DNA of 64,000 bases from Pseudomonas allokribbensis (GCF_014863605.1 NZ_CP062252.1:4907001-4971000); one strand, 5' to 3'; shown: positions 24,904 to 34,122, numbered from the stretch's first letter. Numbers and translations are program-made. The notes: generated from the sequence alone by a model not told the origin.

Positions 24904-26918
24904 TCTCGGGACAACGCCTGAATGGGATCAAGCCGGGCGGCATTGCGCGCCGGGATATAACCGAACAACACGCCGACCAGCAGCGAACACAAACACGCTG
25001 AAATCATGGCCAGAGCCGTGAACTCCATAACGATTGCCTGCACGAAGTAGCCGAACACCTGGCTGATCAACAACGAAAGCAGGACGCCCAACAAGCCCCC
25101 CAGCAGACAGACCAGCACAGCCTCGATCAAAAACTGCTGCAGAATGTCCGCGCGCCGCGCGCCGACGGCCATGCGGATGCCAATCTCCCGGGTACGCTCG
25201 GTGACCGATACCAGCATGATATTCATCACCCCGATACCACCGACCAAAAGCGAAATGAACGCCACGGCAGAGATCAGCAGCGTCAGGGTGTCCGTGGTTT
25301 TCTGTACGATTTTCAGGATGCTGTCGCTGGAACTGAGGAAAAAATCCGCGCGCCCATGACGTGCCACCAACAATGTTTGCAGTGCTTGTTCTGCCGCGGG
25401 ACTGGCAACCTGCTCCTTGAGCCGAACCTTGATCGAATTGAAATGGCTCTGCCCCAACAAGCGCCCCATTACCGTCGTATAAGGCAAATAGACTTGCAGG
25501 CTCGGCCCTGAAAAACCGTCATCGCGACTTTCCATGACCCCCACCACCGTACAAGGCAGGCCACCAACCAGGATGACTTTGCCCAGCGGTTGCTCCCAGT
25601 CCTTGAACAGCCGTTGTCGAGTGTTGTGGTCAATGATCAGTGTCTGAGCGCGGCGCATCACATCGCCCGCATTGAACATCGCGCCCTGGGTCACGCGGAT
25701 GCCCATCACCTGAAAGTAATCCTGGCTGACACCATTGACCGTGGCACTGACATGCAGATTGCGGTAACGAATCGTCCGGCTGCCATTGACCATCGCAGAA
25801 ACACTGTCTACCCAGGACTGCGCCTGGATGATCCGCAAGTCCACGGGCTGCAATGTCCGGATTGAAGCTGCCTGCTCATCCCCCCAATCCTTGCCGGGAT
25901 AAACATCGATGGTATGGGTGCCCATCGCACTGATATCACGCAGCACCCGGGTCTGTGCGCCCTGCCCCAGCGCTACCACCGAAACCACCGAGGCAATACC
26001 GATGACGATCCCGAGCATGGTCAGCAATGTGCGCATGCGATGGCTGCGCAGAGAGATCCAGGCCATCTTGAAGGCCTCGCTGAAGCGGCGCCAATGCACC
26101 GCCGTCGCGTCACGCTCCCGAGTTTGCGGGATGTCGCCTGGCTCGGTGACCGGCGCCGCAAGCACCTTGCGGTCGGCATTCAAACGATCACCGACGATTT
26201 CGCCATCATGTATCTCGATGATGCGGTCTGCGTACTGCGCCACCTGCGAGTCATGGGTCACGATAATGATCGTGTGACCGCTGCGATGCAGTTCACGCAG
26301 GATCGCCATCACCTCCTCGCCACTGCGCGAGTCCAGCGAGCCGGTGGGCTCGTCGGCCAGAACAACCGCACCGCCATTGATCAGCGCACGGGCAATGCTG
26401 ACCCGTTGCTGCTGCCCACCGGAGAGTTGCGCTGGCCGATGCAGCATGCGCTGACCCAGACCGAGACGTTGCAGCAGCCCCCTGGCCTTTTGCCGATGCT
26501 CGGTAAACGGCTGATCGGCGTAAATGGCCGGTACCTGCACGTTGGCCTCCGCACTCAGATGCGACAGCAAATGAAAGCGCTGAAAAATGAATCCGAAATG
26601 CTCACGACGCAGCGTCGCCAGCTCATCGCTACTCATTTCGGCCATGTCAGCACCGTTGATGCTGTAGCGGCCAGCAGAGGGACGATCCAGGCATCCGAGG
26701 ATATTCATCAGACTGGATTTTCCAGAGCCCGACGGCCCGACGATCGCTACCATTTCACCGGCGGCGATGGTCAGGTTCACGTCGCGCAGCACATGGGTCC
26801 GTGCCTCACCCTCGGCGAACCAACGCTGCACGCCTTCAAGAGCCAACAACGGCGTGACCGGCAGCTCGTCTTTCACGGGGTCTGGCGTCCAGCCATGAAG
26901 ATTACTGGCGCTGCTCAT
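24900..26918 (-). CDS. macB: MacB-type ABC exporter, ATPase-permease fusion
   Basis: A 672-residue protein. The N-terminal ATPase has Walker A VGPSGSGKSSLMNILG, the signature LSGGQQQRVSIARALI and Walker B VVLADEPTGSLDS. After a linker come the MacB permease features: one membrane helix, a large periplasmic domain, and three C-terminal helices with the FtsX-like motif IGIRMAVGARRADILQQFLIEA. MacB works as a dimer that drives export through MacA and the outer-membrane factor by mechanotransmission. Substrates in the family include macrolides, siderophores and lipopeptides; nothing in the window identifies this one. Confidence 0.92.
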   Translation of the reverse strand: MSSASNLHGWTPDPVKDELPVTPLLALEGVQRWFAEGEARTHVLRDVNLTIAAGEMVAIVGPSGSGKSSLMNILGCLDRPSAGRYSINGADMAEMSSDELATLRREHFGFIFQRFHLLSHLSAEANVQVPAIYADQPFTEHRQKARGLLQRLGLGQRMLHRPAQLSGGQQQRVSIARALINGGAVVLADEPTGSLDSRSGEEVMAILRELHRSGHTIIIVTHDSQVAQYADRIIEIHDGEIVGDRLNADRKVLAAPVTEPGDIPQTRERDATAVHWRRFSEAFKMAWISLRSHRMRTLLTMLGIVIGIASVVSVVALGQGAQTRVLRDISAMGTHTIDVYPGKDWGDEQAASIRTLQPVDLRIIQAQSWVDSVSAMVNGSRTIRYRNLHVSATVNGVSQDYFQVMGIRVTQGAMFNAGDVMRRAQTLIIDHNTRQRLFKDWEQPLGKVILVGGLPCTVVGVMESRDDGFSGPSLQVYLPYTTVMGRLLGQSHFNSIKVRLKEQVASPAAEQALQTLLVARHGRADFFLSSSDSILKIVQKTTDTLTLLISAVAFISLLVGGIGVMNIMLVSVTERTREIGIRMAVGARRADILQQFLIEAVLVCLLGGLLGVLLSLLISQVFGYFVQAIVMEFTALAMISACLCSLLVGVLFGYIPARNAARLDPIQALSRE

Positions 26919-28075
26919 CGAGGCTCCGGCTCTTCGCCGAGAACGACTTCGTCATTTTCCTTGAGCCCGTCCAGCACCTGAACGCTCAGGTCATTTCGCA
27001 ACCCGGTTGTCACCAGCACCGTCTGCGGCTGACCATCCACCAGTCGGCGAACTTCGTAGCGACCGTCAGCGGCACGCTTGCCCAGCGCAGCCACCGAGAC
27101 CGTTGTGGCTTTGCGCACCGAGTCGAGCAGAACGCTGACCTGCGCCGTCATCGAGGTGCGCAACGAACGATCGTCATTGGGTACGTCAAACAGCGCGTTG
27201 TAGTACACCGCTGCATCGGCGCCGCCGGTAGTCGAGCCACCGCCACCCTGCATTTGATCCTGCCGGGCAATGGACTCGGGCGCAGGCTCTACCGCCCGTA
27301 TATGGCTGGTAAAACGCCGGTCCGGATCACCCAGAATATTGAAGGACACGGCCTGGCCCGCCTTGACCCGAACCACGTCAGCTTCCGAAATTCGCGCTTC
27401 GACCGTCATCCGGTCCAGACGGGCAAGTATCAGCAATGTCGGGACACTCTGTGCGGAAACGACGGTCTGGCCCTGTCTGGTCACCACGGCAATGACCTCG
27501 CCGTCCATCGGCGCACTGATCCGCGTATATCCGAGGTTGACTTCGGCGATCCTGATTTCTATCTCCGCTTGGGAAATCTGCGCAGCCAGGGATGCCAGCT
27601 CGGCGCGCGAACTTTGCAGCTGCGCCTCGGCAATTTCCAGATCGGCCCGCGATCCGGCTTCACTGGCAACCAGGCTTTGCTTGCGACGAAAATCAAGTTC
27701 GTACTGGCGGATCATCGCCTGCCGGGCTTTGTATTGCGCGCGGACACTGAGCAACGCAGCCCGGGATTTGAGCAATTCATTCTGTGGCAGCAACGGGTCG
27801 ATTTCAGCCAACAGCTGACCCTGGCGAACCGTATCACCCAACCCGGCTTTCAGACTCTGGAGTTGCCCATTGACCTGCGCGCCGACGCTGACTTGCTGAA
27901 AGGGCTTGACCGTACCACTGGCCAATACGGTCTCTTCAAGATCTTCAACGGTGACGGTCGCTGTCAGGAATTTCTTTGGAGGGGTGCCCCAGCCTTGGCC
28001 CCATACAAACCAGACCAACAAGGCAACAACGGGCAGCGTCCCGAACACGATTCGGGAGCGAGAGAAAAAAACCAT
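26915..28075 (-). CDS. macA: MacA-type periplasmic adaptor
   Basis: A 386-residue membrane fusion protein: N-terminal membrane anchor (IVFGTLPVVALLVWFVWGQG), biotinyl-lipoyl halves (VSVGAQVNGQLQSLKAGLGD and YTRISAPMDGEVIAVVTRQG), a long coiled-coil hairpin of alternating Ala, Gln and Glu between them, and a beta-barrel region. Its stop overlaps the macB start (ATGA), so the order macA-macB-outer-membrane factor is one operon reading leftwards. It closely resembles PvdR, the adaptor of the pyoverdine recycling pump, but that assignment needs a tree. Confidence 0.9.
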   Translation of the reverse strand: MVFFSRSRIVFGTLPVVALLVWFVWGQGWGTPPKKFLTATVTVEDLEETVLASGTVKPFQQVSVGAQVNGQLQSLKAGLGDTVRQGQLLAEIDPLLPQNELLKSRAALLSVRAQYKARQAMIRQYELDFRRKQSLVASEAGSRADLEIAEAQLQSSRAELASLAAQISQAEIEIRIAEVNLGYTRISAPMDGEVIAVVTRQGQTVVSAQSVPTLLILARLDRMTVEARISEADVVRVKAGQAVSFNILGDPDRRFTSHIRAVEPAPESIARQDQMQGGGGSTTGGADAAVYYNALFDVPNDDRSLRTSMTAQVSVLLDSVRKATTVSVAALGKRAADGRYEVRRLVDGQPQTVLVTTGLRNDLSVQVLDGLKENDEVVLGEEPEPR

Positions 28076-28213
28076 GAAGTAGTCGTTACATCCCTGTCAG
28101 TGGTTGGGCGAACCGCTCATTGGCGCCCGGGTATAGCGTGAGCAGGCGTGTGAATACACGCGCGCAAATGCGAATGCCGCGGACGAGTGGCCCCGGCGCG
28201 CGCATTAAACAAG

Positions 28214-28236
28214 AAAGCCCCTCAAAGAGGGGCTTT
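28214..28236 (-). terminator. Terminator after the flgBCDE operon
   Basis: Perfect hairpin AAAGCCCCTC-AAA-GAGGGGCTTT, 30 bases past the flgE stop and upstream of macA. The poly-T tail is only the stem end. Confidence 0.7.
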
Positions 28237-28265
28237 CCGTTACAGCTTTTTACAAAGCATCGATA

Positions 28266-29603
28266 TCAGGTCATCTGAATGATGGTCTGCATGATGGTGC
28301 TCTGGGTGGAGATGGTCTTGGCGTTCGCCTGATAGTTGCTCTGGCCCTTGATCAGGTCTACCAGCTCGTTGGTCAGGTTAACGTTGGACTCTTCCAGCGA
28401 GTTGGACTGGATGGAGCCCAGGGTGCCGGTTTCCGGAGCGTCATAACCCGGAATCCCCGACGCGAAGGTTTCCTTCCAGCTGGTACCACCGATCGCTTGC
28501 AAGCCTTGTTCGTTGGTGAAGCTGGCCAGCGCAACCTGGCCGATGGCCTTGTTCTGGTTGTTGCTGAAGTTTGCGAACAGGGTACCGGTGCCGTCGATGG
28601 TCAGGTTAGTGATCTGGCCAGTGGCATAACCGTCCTGAGTCGGGATCGAGCGCGCGGTGTCGGCGTTGTACTGAGTGGTACTGGCCATCGAAATGGTGAT
28701 GCCGGCCGGGTTTGCTGCTGCACCGTTAGGCTTGAAGGTACCGTTGACGACATTGCCTGGTACCCAACCGCTGATCTTCAGGTCACTGCTGATGATCGGG
28801 TTCGGTGCCGGAGGCGGCAAGGTGCTTGGCGTGCTGACCTGAGTCAGCTTGCCAGCCGAGTCAAAGGTCATGGTTGAAGCCACCGGCGGGGTGGTTTTCG
28901 GATCACTGCCGGTAGCATCCGGGTTGCGACCGTCGACCAGGGTGTAGACCTTCCAGGTGTTGGCACCGGTTTTCACCACGTACTGATCCATCGGGTGCAT
29001 GTTGCCCTGGCTGTCATAGATCGGGGTGCTGAACGACTTGGTGTAGGTCGCCAGGTTGGTCGGGTCGAATTTGCCGGCCGGCACTGTGTCGTCGATCACC
29101 GGGGCGGTCGAGTTCAGGTTGATGGTCGAGGTCACCAGCGAGGAGGACTTCGGCGCCAGGTTCGAGGTGTCGATCTTCAGGTCGGTCAGTACGCCGTTGA
29201 TGACCTTGCCGTTGGCATCCACACCATAACCTTGCAGGCGCGAGGTGTAGTCGGTGTTGGTGATGAAACCCTTGTCGTCGACCTTGAACGTACCGGCACG
29301 GGTATAGGAAATCGAGCCGTTGTTGCTCATGGTGAAGAAACCGGAGCCGTTGATGCCCATGTCCAGCACGTTACCGGTGTTGTTGATGTCACCCTGGGTG
29401 AACTGCTGGGAAACGTTGGCCAGGCGCACGCCGTTGCCGATGACCTTGCTGCCGCTACCCAGGCGAGTCGCCGAGTAGACGTCTTCGAATTCTGCGCGGG
29501 ACGATTTGAAACCGGCGGTCGCGACGTTGGCGATGTTGTTGCCGGTCACGTCCAGTTGCTTGTTGGCTGCATAGAGACCGCTAAGGCCGATATTGAAAGA
29601 CAT
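28266..29603 (-). CDS. flgE: Flagellar hook protein FlgE
   Basis: A 445-residue hook subunit. N-terminal rod-like helix and motif MSFNIGLSGLYAANKQLDVTGNNIANVATAGFKSS, the FlgE/F/G core TRAGTFKVDDKGFITN, and the C-terminal helix SNVNLTNELVDLIKGQSNYQANAKTISTQ. The middle region (about residues 140-350) is the variable surface domain. It forms the universal joint between basal body and filament and is secreted by the flagellar type III system. Fourth gene of the leftward flgB operon. Confidence 0.95.
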   Translation of the reverse strand: MSFNIGLSGLYAANKQLDVTGNNIANVATAGFKSSRAEFEDVYSATRLGSGSKVIGNGVRLANVSQQFTQGDINNTGNVLDMGINGSGFFTMSNNGSISYTRAGTFKVDDKGFITNTDYTSRLQGYGVDANGKVINGVLTDLKIDTSNLAPKSSSLVTSTINLNSTAPVIDDTVPAGKFDPTNLATYTKSFSTPIYDSQGNMHPMDQYVVKTGANTWKVYTLVDGRNPDATGSDPKTTPPVASTMTFDSAGKLTQVSTPSTLPPPAPNPIISSDLKISGWVPGNVVNGTFKPNGAAANPAGITISMASTTQYNADTARSIPTQDGYATGQITNLTIDGTGTLFANFSNNQNKAIGQVALASFTNEQGLQAIGGTSWKETFASGIPGYDAPETGTLGSIQSNSLEESNVNLTNELVDLIKGQSNYQANAKTISTQSTIMQTIIQMT

Positions 29604-29633
29604 ATTCCACTCCTTTGTGCCGGTTAGTCGGCT

Positions 29634-30359
29634 CTATATACCAATGGTTTGTACTTTGGACAGGGCAACGGTGCCCTTGCCGGACAGGTTGAGCATCAGC
29701 TCGCCGCCGGTCTGGCTGATCGTCACGCTGGTGACGGTGGCCGGCAGGTAGGTCGCCATATCGGTCGCGGTGCCGTTGATCGATGCGTTGGCCTTGACGG
29801 TATAGGTACCGGTCTTGACCAGGTTGCCGTCCTTGTCCTTGCCGTCCCAGGTGAAGCTCGCGGCGCCTGCGGCGCGACTGCCCAGATCGAGGGTACGAAC
29901 AATCGTGCCGCTGCTGTCGGTGATGCTGACGGTGCCGCCGGCAATCGACGACGGAACGGTGACCGAACCGGTCATGCCTTTGCTCGGATCGTCGAGCTGG
30001 ACCGAGTTGGTCTGCACGATCACGTTGCGACCGACCAGCGAAGAAGCCTGCAGGGCTTGCGACGAGTTGTAATTGCCGGCCAGCGAACTCACGGTGCTGT
30101 TGAGGGTAGTAATACCCTCGAGGCTGCTGAACTGCGCCAACTGGGCAACGAATGCGCTGTTGTCCTGCGGGTCGAGCGGGTTCTGGTTTTTCAGCTGGGT
30201 TACCAGCAATTGCAGGAACGCGTCCTTGCCCAGGGCCTGGCCGCCGGTGGAACTGTTAGTGGCCGAAGCAATGCCATCGGTTGTCGAACTGGTCTTTTTC
30301 GACGAGTTCGCCAGGATGTCCTTCATGCTCAGGCTGCTGGTGGTATCGGAAACACTCAT
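29634..30359 (-). CDS. flgD: Flagellar hook-capping protein FlgD
   Basis: A 241-residue cap protein needed for hook assembly. N-terminal secretion region rich in Ser and Thr, then LGKDAFLQLLVTQLKNQNPLDPQDNSAFVAQLAQFSSLEGI, the diagnostic FlgD stretch. The C-terminal half forms the Tudor-like and FnIII-like fold (GTVSITDSSGTIVRTLDLG, FTWDGKDKDGNLVKTGTYTV). Third gene of the operon, between flgC and flgE. Confidence 0.95.
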   Translation of the reverse strand: MSVSDTTSSLSMKDILANSSKKTSSTTDGIASATNSSTGGQALGKDAFLQLLVTQLKNQNPLDPQDNSAFVAQLAQFSSLEGITTLNSTVSSLAGNYNSSQALQASSLVGRNVIVQTNSVQLDDPSKGMTGSVTVPSSIAGGTVSITDSSGTIVRTLDLGSRAAGAASFTWDGKDKDGNLVKTGTYTVKANASINGTATDMATYLPATVTSVTISQTGGELMLNLSGKGTVALSKVQTIGI

Positions 30360-30374
30360 GGCAGTCGCCCCTTA

Positions 30375-30818
30375 TTACTGACCGAGGGTCAGCACCTTCT
30401 GCATCATGGTTTTGGCCGTGTTCATCATTTCGGCGTTGGTCTGGAACGAACGGCTCGCGGAAATCATGTCAGCCATTTCTTCCACCACGTTGACGTTCGG
30501 GTAGTAGACGTAGCCCTTGGCGTCGGCGGCCGGATGGTTCGGCTCGTAGCGCGCTTCGAGGTTGCTCTGGTCTTCGACCACGCCCATGACCTGCACGCCC
30601 TGGCCGGCCGCGTCCTGGTTCTGGAACAGCGAGTTGCTGCCGCCGCTCTGGCCGCCCTGGAACATGGTGGCGAACACCGGGTGACGGGCGCGATAGGTCT
30701 GGTCGATGCTCGACGAGACGGTTTCGGCGTTGGCGATGTTCGAAGCCACGGTGTTCAAACGCGTGGTCTGTGCGCTCATGCCGCTGCCGGCAATGTTGAA
30801 AACGCTGGACAGGGACAT
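30375..30818 (-). CDS. flgC: Flagellar basal-body rod protein FlgC
   Basis: A 147-residue proximal rod subunit. N-terminal FNIAGSGMSAQTTRLNTVASNIANAET and C-terminal PNVNVVEEMADMISASRSFQTNAEMMNTAKTMM helices are the standard rod pair, with the short loop domain between. It starts 3 bases after the flgB stop, so the two are tightly coupled. Confidence 0.95.
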   Translation of the reverse strand: MSLSSVFNIAGSGMSAQTTRLNTVASNIANAETVSSSIDQTYRARHPVFATMFQGGQSGGSNSLFQNQDAAGQGVQVMGVVEDQSNLEARYEPNHPAADAKGYVYYPNVNVVEEMADMISASRSFQTNAEMMNTAKTMMQKVLTLGQ

Positions 30819-30821
30819 GGA

Positions 30822-31229
30822 TTACTCTCCGCGCAGGGCTGACACCAGCCCTTTGAATTTGCTGTTGAGCAGCGTGAAGCTGGCCTGGAAGCCGACGGCG
30901 TTTTCCGCGTAGTTCGACTGTTCCAGTTGGGCATCAACGGTGTTCTGGTCGATCGACGGCTGCATCGGCGTGCGATACATCAGCGACTCGTCGCCATTGC
31001 CCAGACCTTCAGCTTCGATGTGACGGCTGTTGGTCATGTTCAGGGCGATAGTGCCGTTGGCGTTCTTCTGGCTCTGTGCTTCGAGCACTTTGGAGAACTC
31101 CAGATCCCGAGCCTTGTAGTTCGGGGTGTCGGCGTTGGCGATGTTGTTGGCCAGGACTTCGGCACGCTGGGCGCGGAAGCCCAGGGCTTTTTCGTGAATT
31201 CCGAGCGCTTTATCGAAGCTGATGCTCAT
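30822..31229 (-). CDS. flgB: Flagellar basal-body rod protein FlgB
   Basis: A 135-residue proximal rod subunit. N-terminal LGIHEKALGFRAQRAEVLANNIANADTPNYKARDLEF and C-terminal NAVGFQASFTLLNSKFKGLVSALRGE. First gene of the leftward flgBCDE operon, with a canonical sigma-54 promoter 45 to 60 bases upstream. Confidence 0.95.
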   Translation of the reverse strand: MSISFDKALGIHEKALGFRAQRAEVLANNIANADTPNYKARDLEFSKVLEAQSQKNANGTIALNMTNSRHIEAEGLGNGDESLMYRTPMQPSIDQNTVDAQLEQSNYAENAVGFQASFTLLNSKFKGLVSALRGE

Positions 31230-31272
31230 GTCGGGAACCTTCAGGTGACCGGGTTTTTCGTAACTGGGTTAT

Positions 31273-31288
31273 AGCAAGCGTCGTGCCA
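31273..31288 (-). promoter_or_regulatory. Sigma-54 promoter of the flgB operon
   Basis: Reverse strand TGGCAC-GACGC-TTGCT, a perfect match to the -24/-12 consensus. The predicted start is about 33 bases before the flgB ATG. In Pseudomonas this class II flagellar operon is switched on by RpoN with FleQ/FleR. Confidence 0.88.
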
Positions 31289-31290
31289 GT

Positions 31291-31318
31291 TTTAAAAAGC
31301 CCCGGATTCCGGGGCTTT
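31291..31318 (-). terminator. Second terminator between cheR and flgB
   Basis: Hairpin AAAGCCCCGG-ATT-CCGGGGCTTT, followed on the reverse strand by TTTTTAAA. It sits just upstream of the flgB promoter and insulates it from cheR transcription. Confidence 0.75.
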
Positions 31319-31420
31319 GCAGGTGATCGGCAATGCGGCAATGCCAGAAAAGCGGCAACGGGTTTCCGCCGGATGCCGCTTTTCTGCCGCTTGCCGTCAC
31401 TGCAAAAACGGTCAGGCATA

Positions 31421-31455
31421 AAAAAACGGGAGCCCCTGAGGACTCCCGTTTTTTG
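31421..31455 (-). terminator. Terminator after cheR
   Basis: AAAAAACGGGAG-N8-CTCCCGTTTTTT class hairpin, 16 bases past the cheR stop, with T runs on both strands. Confidence 0.85.
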
Positions 31456-31470
31456 TGTTGCCGGTGCCAA

Positions 31471-32298
31471 TCACTTCGCCTGGTAAATGATCCCCGGGCT
31501 GCACTGGACCATCTGGTAATGGTCCGGCAAACCGTTCAGCGCTTCGGAAGCGCCGAGGAACAGATAACCGCCCGGCTTCAGCGTGCTGTGGATACGCAAC
31601 AGGATGTCTTTCTTCACCTCGGCGGAGAAGTAGATCAGCACGTTGCGGCAGAACACGATGTCGAACTTGCCAAGGCTTGCGTAGCTGTCGAGCAAGTTGA
31701 ACGAGCGGAACTCCACCCGGTTCTTGATCGGCGCCTTGATCACCCAGCGCCCCGGCCCTTTCGGGTCGAAGTAGCGCTGCAGACGATCGGCGGACAAGCC
31801 GCGACCGATCGCCAGGCTGTCGTACTCGCCGGTCTTGCAGTTGGTCAGCATGCTGCCGGACAGATCCGTGGCAACGATCTGTACGCCCATTTTCAACTGG
31901 CCGATGTTGGTCCGTTCGAACTCGTCGATCGACATCGACAGCGAATAGGGTTCCTGACCCGACGAGCACGCCGCCGACCAGATCCGCAGACGCTGGTTGG
32001 GAGCAGCCTTGATCGCTTCGGGCAGCACCTTGTTCTTCAAGACTTCAAACGGATAGGTGTCGCGAAACCACAGGGTTTCGTTGGTCGTCATGGCATCGAC
32101 CACCTGCTCGCGCAAACCGCTGCGCGGCTGGGTCTGGATGCGCTGTACCAGCTCACCCAGGGACTTGATGCCTTGCTGCTCCATCAGTTTGTTGAGACGG
32201 CTCGAGACCAGGTACTGCTTGTTTTCACCGAGCAAAATGCCACAGGCTTTTTCCAGGAAGACCCGGAACTGTTCGAAATCCAAATTACCCGTAGACAA
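31471..32298 (-). CDS. cheR: Chemotaxis protein methyltransferase CheR
   Basis: A 275-residue enzyme that methylates glutamates of chemoreceptors with S-adenosylmethionine. An N-terminal helical domain (FEQFRVFLEKACGILLGENKQYLVSSRL) precedes the methyltransferase fold: the SAM loop IWSAACSSGQEPYSLSM, the acidic strand IVATDLSGSML and the FDIVFCRNVLIYF motif. Follows cheV on the same strand, 47 bases away, and precedes flgB. This places adaptation genes beside rod genes, as in other fluorescent pseudomonads. Confidence 0.94.
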   Translation of the reverse strand: MSTGNLDFEQFRVFLEKACGILLGENKQYLVSSRLNKLMEQQGIKSLGELVQRIQTQPRSGLREQVVDAMTTNETLWFRDTYPFEVLKNKVLPEAIKAAPNQRLRIWSAACSSGQEPYSLSMSIDEFERTNIGQLKMGVQIVATDLSGSMLTNCKTGEYDSLAIGRGLSADRLQRYFDPKGPGRWVIKAPIKNRVEFRSFNLLDSYASLGKFDIVFCRNVLIYFSAEVKKDILLRIHSTLKPGGYLFLGASEALNGLPDHYQMVQCSPGIIYQAK

Positions 32299-32345
32299 AT
32301 GATGCCGCCTCTTAAATCGTGTTGATCGCCAGGGACGAAAAGTCC

Positions 32346-33278
32346 CTAGCTGATATCTGCTGCTTTGATCCGGTCGACTACCCGGGATGCCAGGTCATCA
32401 GGACGGAATTTGGCCAGGAAGTCATCGGCACCGACCTTCTTGACCATCGCCTGGTTGAACACACCCGACAACGAAGTATGCAGGATGATATGAAGCTTTT
32501 GCATGCGAGGGTCGCTGCGGATTTCGGCCGTCAGGGTGTACCCGTCCATCTCCGGCATTTCGATGTCGGAGATCATCATCAGGAACTCTTCTTCCGGCTT
32601 CTTGCCCTCATCGACCAGCTTGCGCAGGTAATCCAGCGCCTGCTTGCCGTCGTTCAGCGCCACCACTTCAACGCCTACCGTCTGCAGGCAACGCGTCACC
32701 TGCTTGCGCGCCACCGACGAGTCATCGACCGTCAGCACCCGCAGAGACAGCGCCTTGCTCTGGGTCTCGACATCCACCACGCCGACCGAAATCGCTTCCG
32801 GTGTCGGTGCGACTTCCGCCAGCACCTTCTCGACGTCGATGATTTCGACTAACTGATTGTCCACCCGAGTCACAGCGGTCAGGTAATGATCACGACCGGT
32901 CCCCTTGGGTGGCGGATGGATCTCTTCCCAGTTCATGTTGACGATACGTTCCACCGAGCGCACCAGGAAACCCTGGGTCTTGGTGTTGTATTCCGTGATG
33001 ATCACGAACGGACTGTTCTTGTCTTTCAACGCCCCGGAGCCGGTTGCCATTGCCAGATCAAGGATCGGAATGGTCGCCCCCCGGATATTCGCCACCCCGC
33101 ACACGACAGGACTGGACTTGGGCATCAGCGTCAGTTGCGGGCACTGCAGCACTTCCCGAACCTTGAACACGTTGATCCCGTAGAGTTGCTGGCCGTCGAG
33201 ACGGAACAACAACAGCTCCAGGCGATTCTGCCCCACCAGTTGCGTGCGCTGGTTCACCGAATCCATTACACCAGCCAT
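32346..33278 (-). CDS. cheV: Chemotaxis coupling protein CheV
   Basis: A 310-residue CheW-REC hybrid. The N-terminal CheW domain includes LLLFRLDGQQLYGINVFKVREVL and VCGVANIRGATIPILDLAMA; the C-terminal receiver has the acidic pair in VLTVDDSSVARKQV, the phospho-acceptor Asp in MISDIEMPEMDG and the Lys in DFLAKFRPDD. ATG 33278 is preceded by AGGAG at 7 bases, better than the longer in-frame alternative. It couples receptors to CheA and may act as a phosphate sink. Confidence 0.94.
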   Translation of the reverse strand: MAGVMDSVNQRTQLVGQNRLELLLFRLDGQQLYGINVFKVREVLQCPQLTLMPKSSPVVCGVANIRGATIPILDLAMATGSGALKDKNSPFVIITEYNTKTQGFLVRSVERIVNMNWEEIHPPPKGTGRDHYLTAVTRVDNQLVEIIDVEKVLAEVAPTPEAISVGVVDVETQSKALSLRVLTVDDSSVARKQVTRCLQTVGVEVVALNDGKQALDYLRKLVDEGKKPEEEFLMMISDIEMPEMDGYTLTAEIRSDPRMQKLHIILHTSLSGVFNQAMVKKVGADDFLAKFRPDDLASRVVDRIKAADIS

Positions 33279-33333
33279 GCCCAGACTCCTACACCAACGC
33301 CAAGTGTTGTTGCGACGCACATTCATTGCTAAA

Positions 33334-33349
33334 CGGCACGGCGCTTGCT
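33334..33349 (+). promoter_or_regulatory. Sigma-54-like promoter at flgA
   Basis: CGGCAC-GGCGC-TTGCT keeps the invariant GG and GC pairs at proper spacing. Transcription would begin near 33360, at the very start codon of flgA (33361), so the message would be leaderless or nearly so. Confidence 0.6.
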
Positions 33350-33360
33350 TTTTAACTCTT

Positions 33361-34122
33361 ATGAACATTCAAACGACATTTTTCCGACGCCTGACATCCC
33401 CCCTTCGCAGAGGACTTTGCGCGGTGTCTGCCGCTTGCCTGTTTTTCGCGGGCAGCCCTGCCATTGCTGATGCGGTTACCTTGCCTGACATGCTTATCGG
33501 CGTCACTCAGGGCTTTCTTGAATTCACCGTAGAAGACTATCTGGCTACCAGTCAAACGGAAGGGCGTTATGAAATCGAGGTCAAGCAGCTCGATCCGCGC
33601 ATGCACATGCCTATGTGCGACAAGGAATTGACAGCGTCGCTGGAGAGCCCGGCACGTCCTTTGGGGCGCGTAACCGTCAAGGTTCGCTGCGAAGGCGCCT
33701 CCCCCTGGACCGTGTTCGTACCCGCTCAAGTCCGCCTGTTTCGCCCGGTCGTGACCACCACTCGCCCGCTCAAGCGCGCCGGGATCATCGAGCCCCAGGA
33801 CGTGACCCTGCGCGAGCATGATGTGAGCCTGATCAACCAGGGCTTCCTGACGTCGGTGGATGAGGCGATCGGGCAAAAATTAACCCGACCAACGGTCGCC
33901 GACCAAGTGATTACCCTGGTGCATCTGGAACAGGCGGAAGTCGTTCGCAAAGGCGATCAAGTGGTGATTACCGCCCGCAGCGGCACGCTCTCCGTGCGCA
34001 TGCCGGGCGAGGCCCTGTCCAACGGTGGCCTGAAAGAACAGATTCGAGTGAAAAACCTCAATTCCCAACGGGTCATCAAGGCGCAGGTCATGGCGCCGGG
34101 CCAGGTGGAAGTGGCAATGTGA
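33361..34122 (+). CDS. flgA: Flagellar P-ring assembly chaperone FlgA
   Basis: A 253-residue periplasmic protein with a signal peptide (RRGLCAVSAACLFFAGSPAIADA). The C-terminal SAF-type domain is recognisable (VVTTTRPLKRAGIIEPQDVTLREHDVS, then RVIKAQVMAPGQVEVAM). It helps FlgI form the P ring. ATG 33361 is the only Met ahead of the signal peptide and has no obvious ribosome site, in keeping with the promoter position just upstream. Divergent from cheV. Confidence 0.92.
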   Translation: MNIQTTFFRRLTSPLRRGLCAVSAACLFFAGSPAIADAVTLPDMLIGVTQGFLEFTVEDYLATSQTEGRYEIEVKQLDPRMHMPMCDKELTASLESPARPLGRVTVKVRCEGASPWTVFVPAQVRLFRPVVTTTRPLKRAGIIEPQDVTLREHDVSLINQGFLTSVDEAIGQKLTRPTVADQVITLVHLEQAEVVRKGDQVVITARSGTLSVRMPGEALSNGGLKEQIRVKNLNSQRVIKAQVMAPGQVEVAM

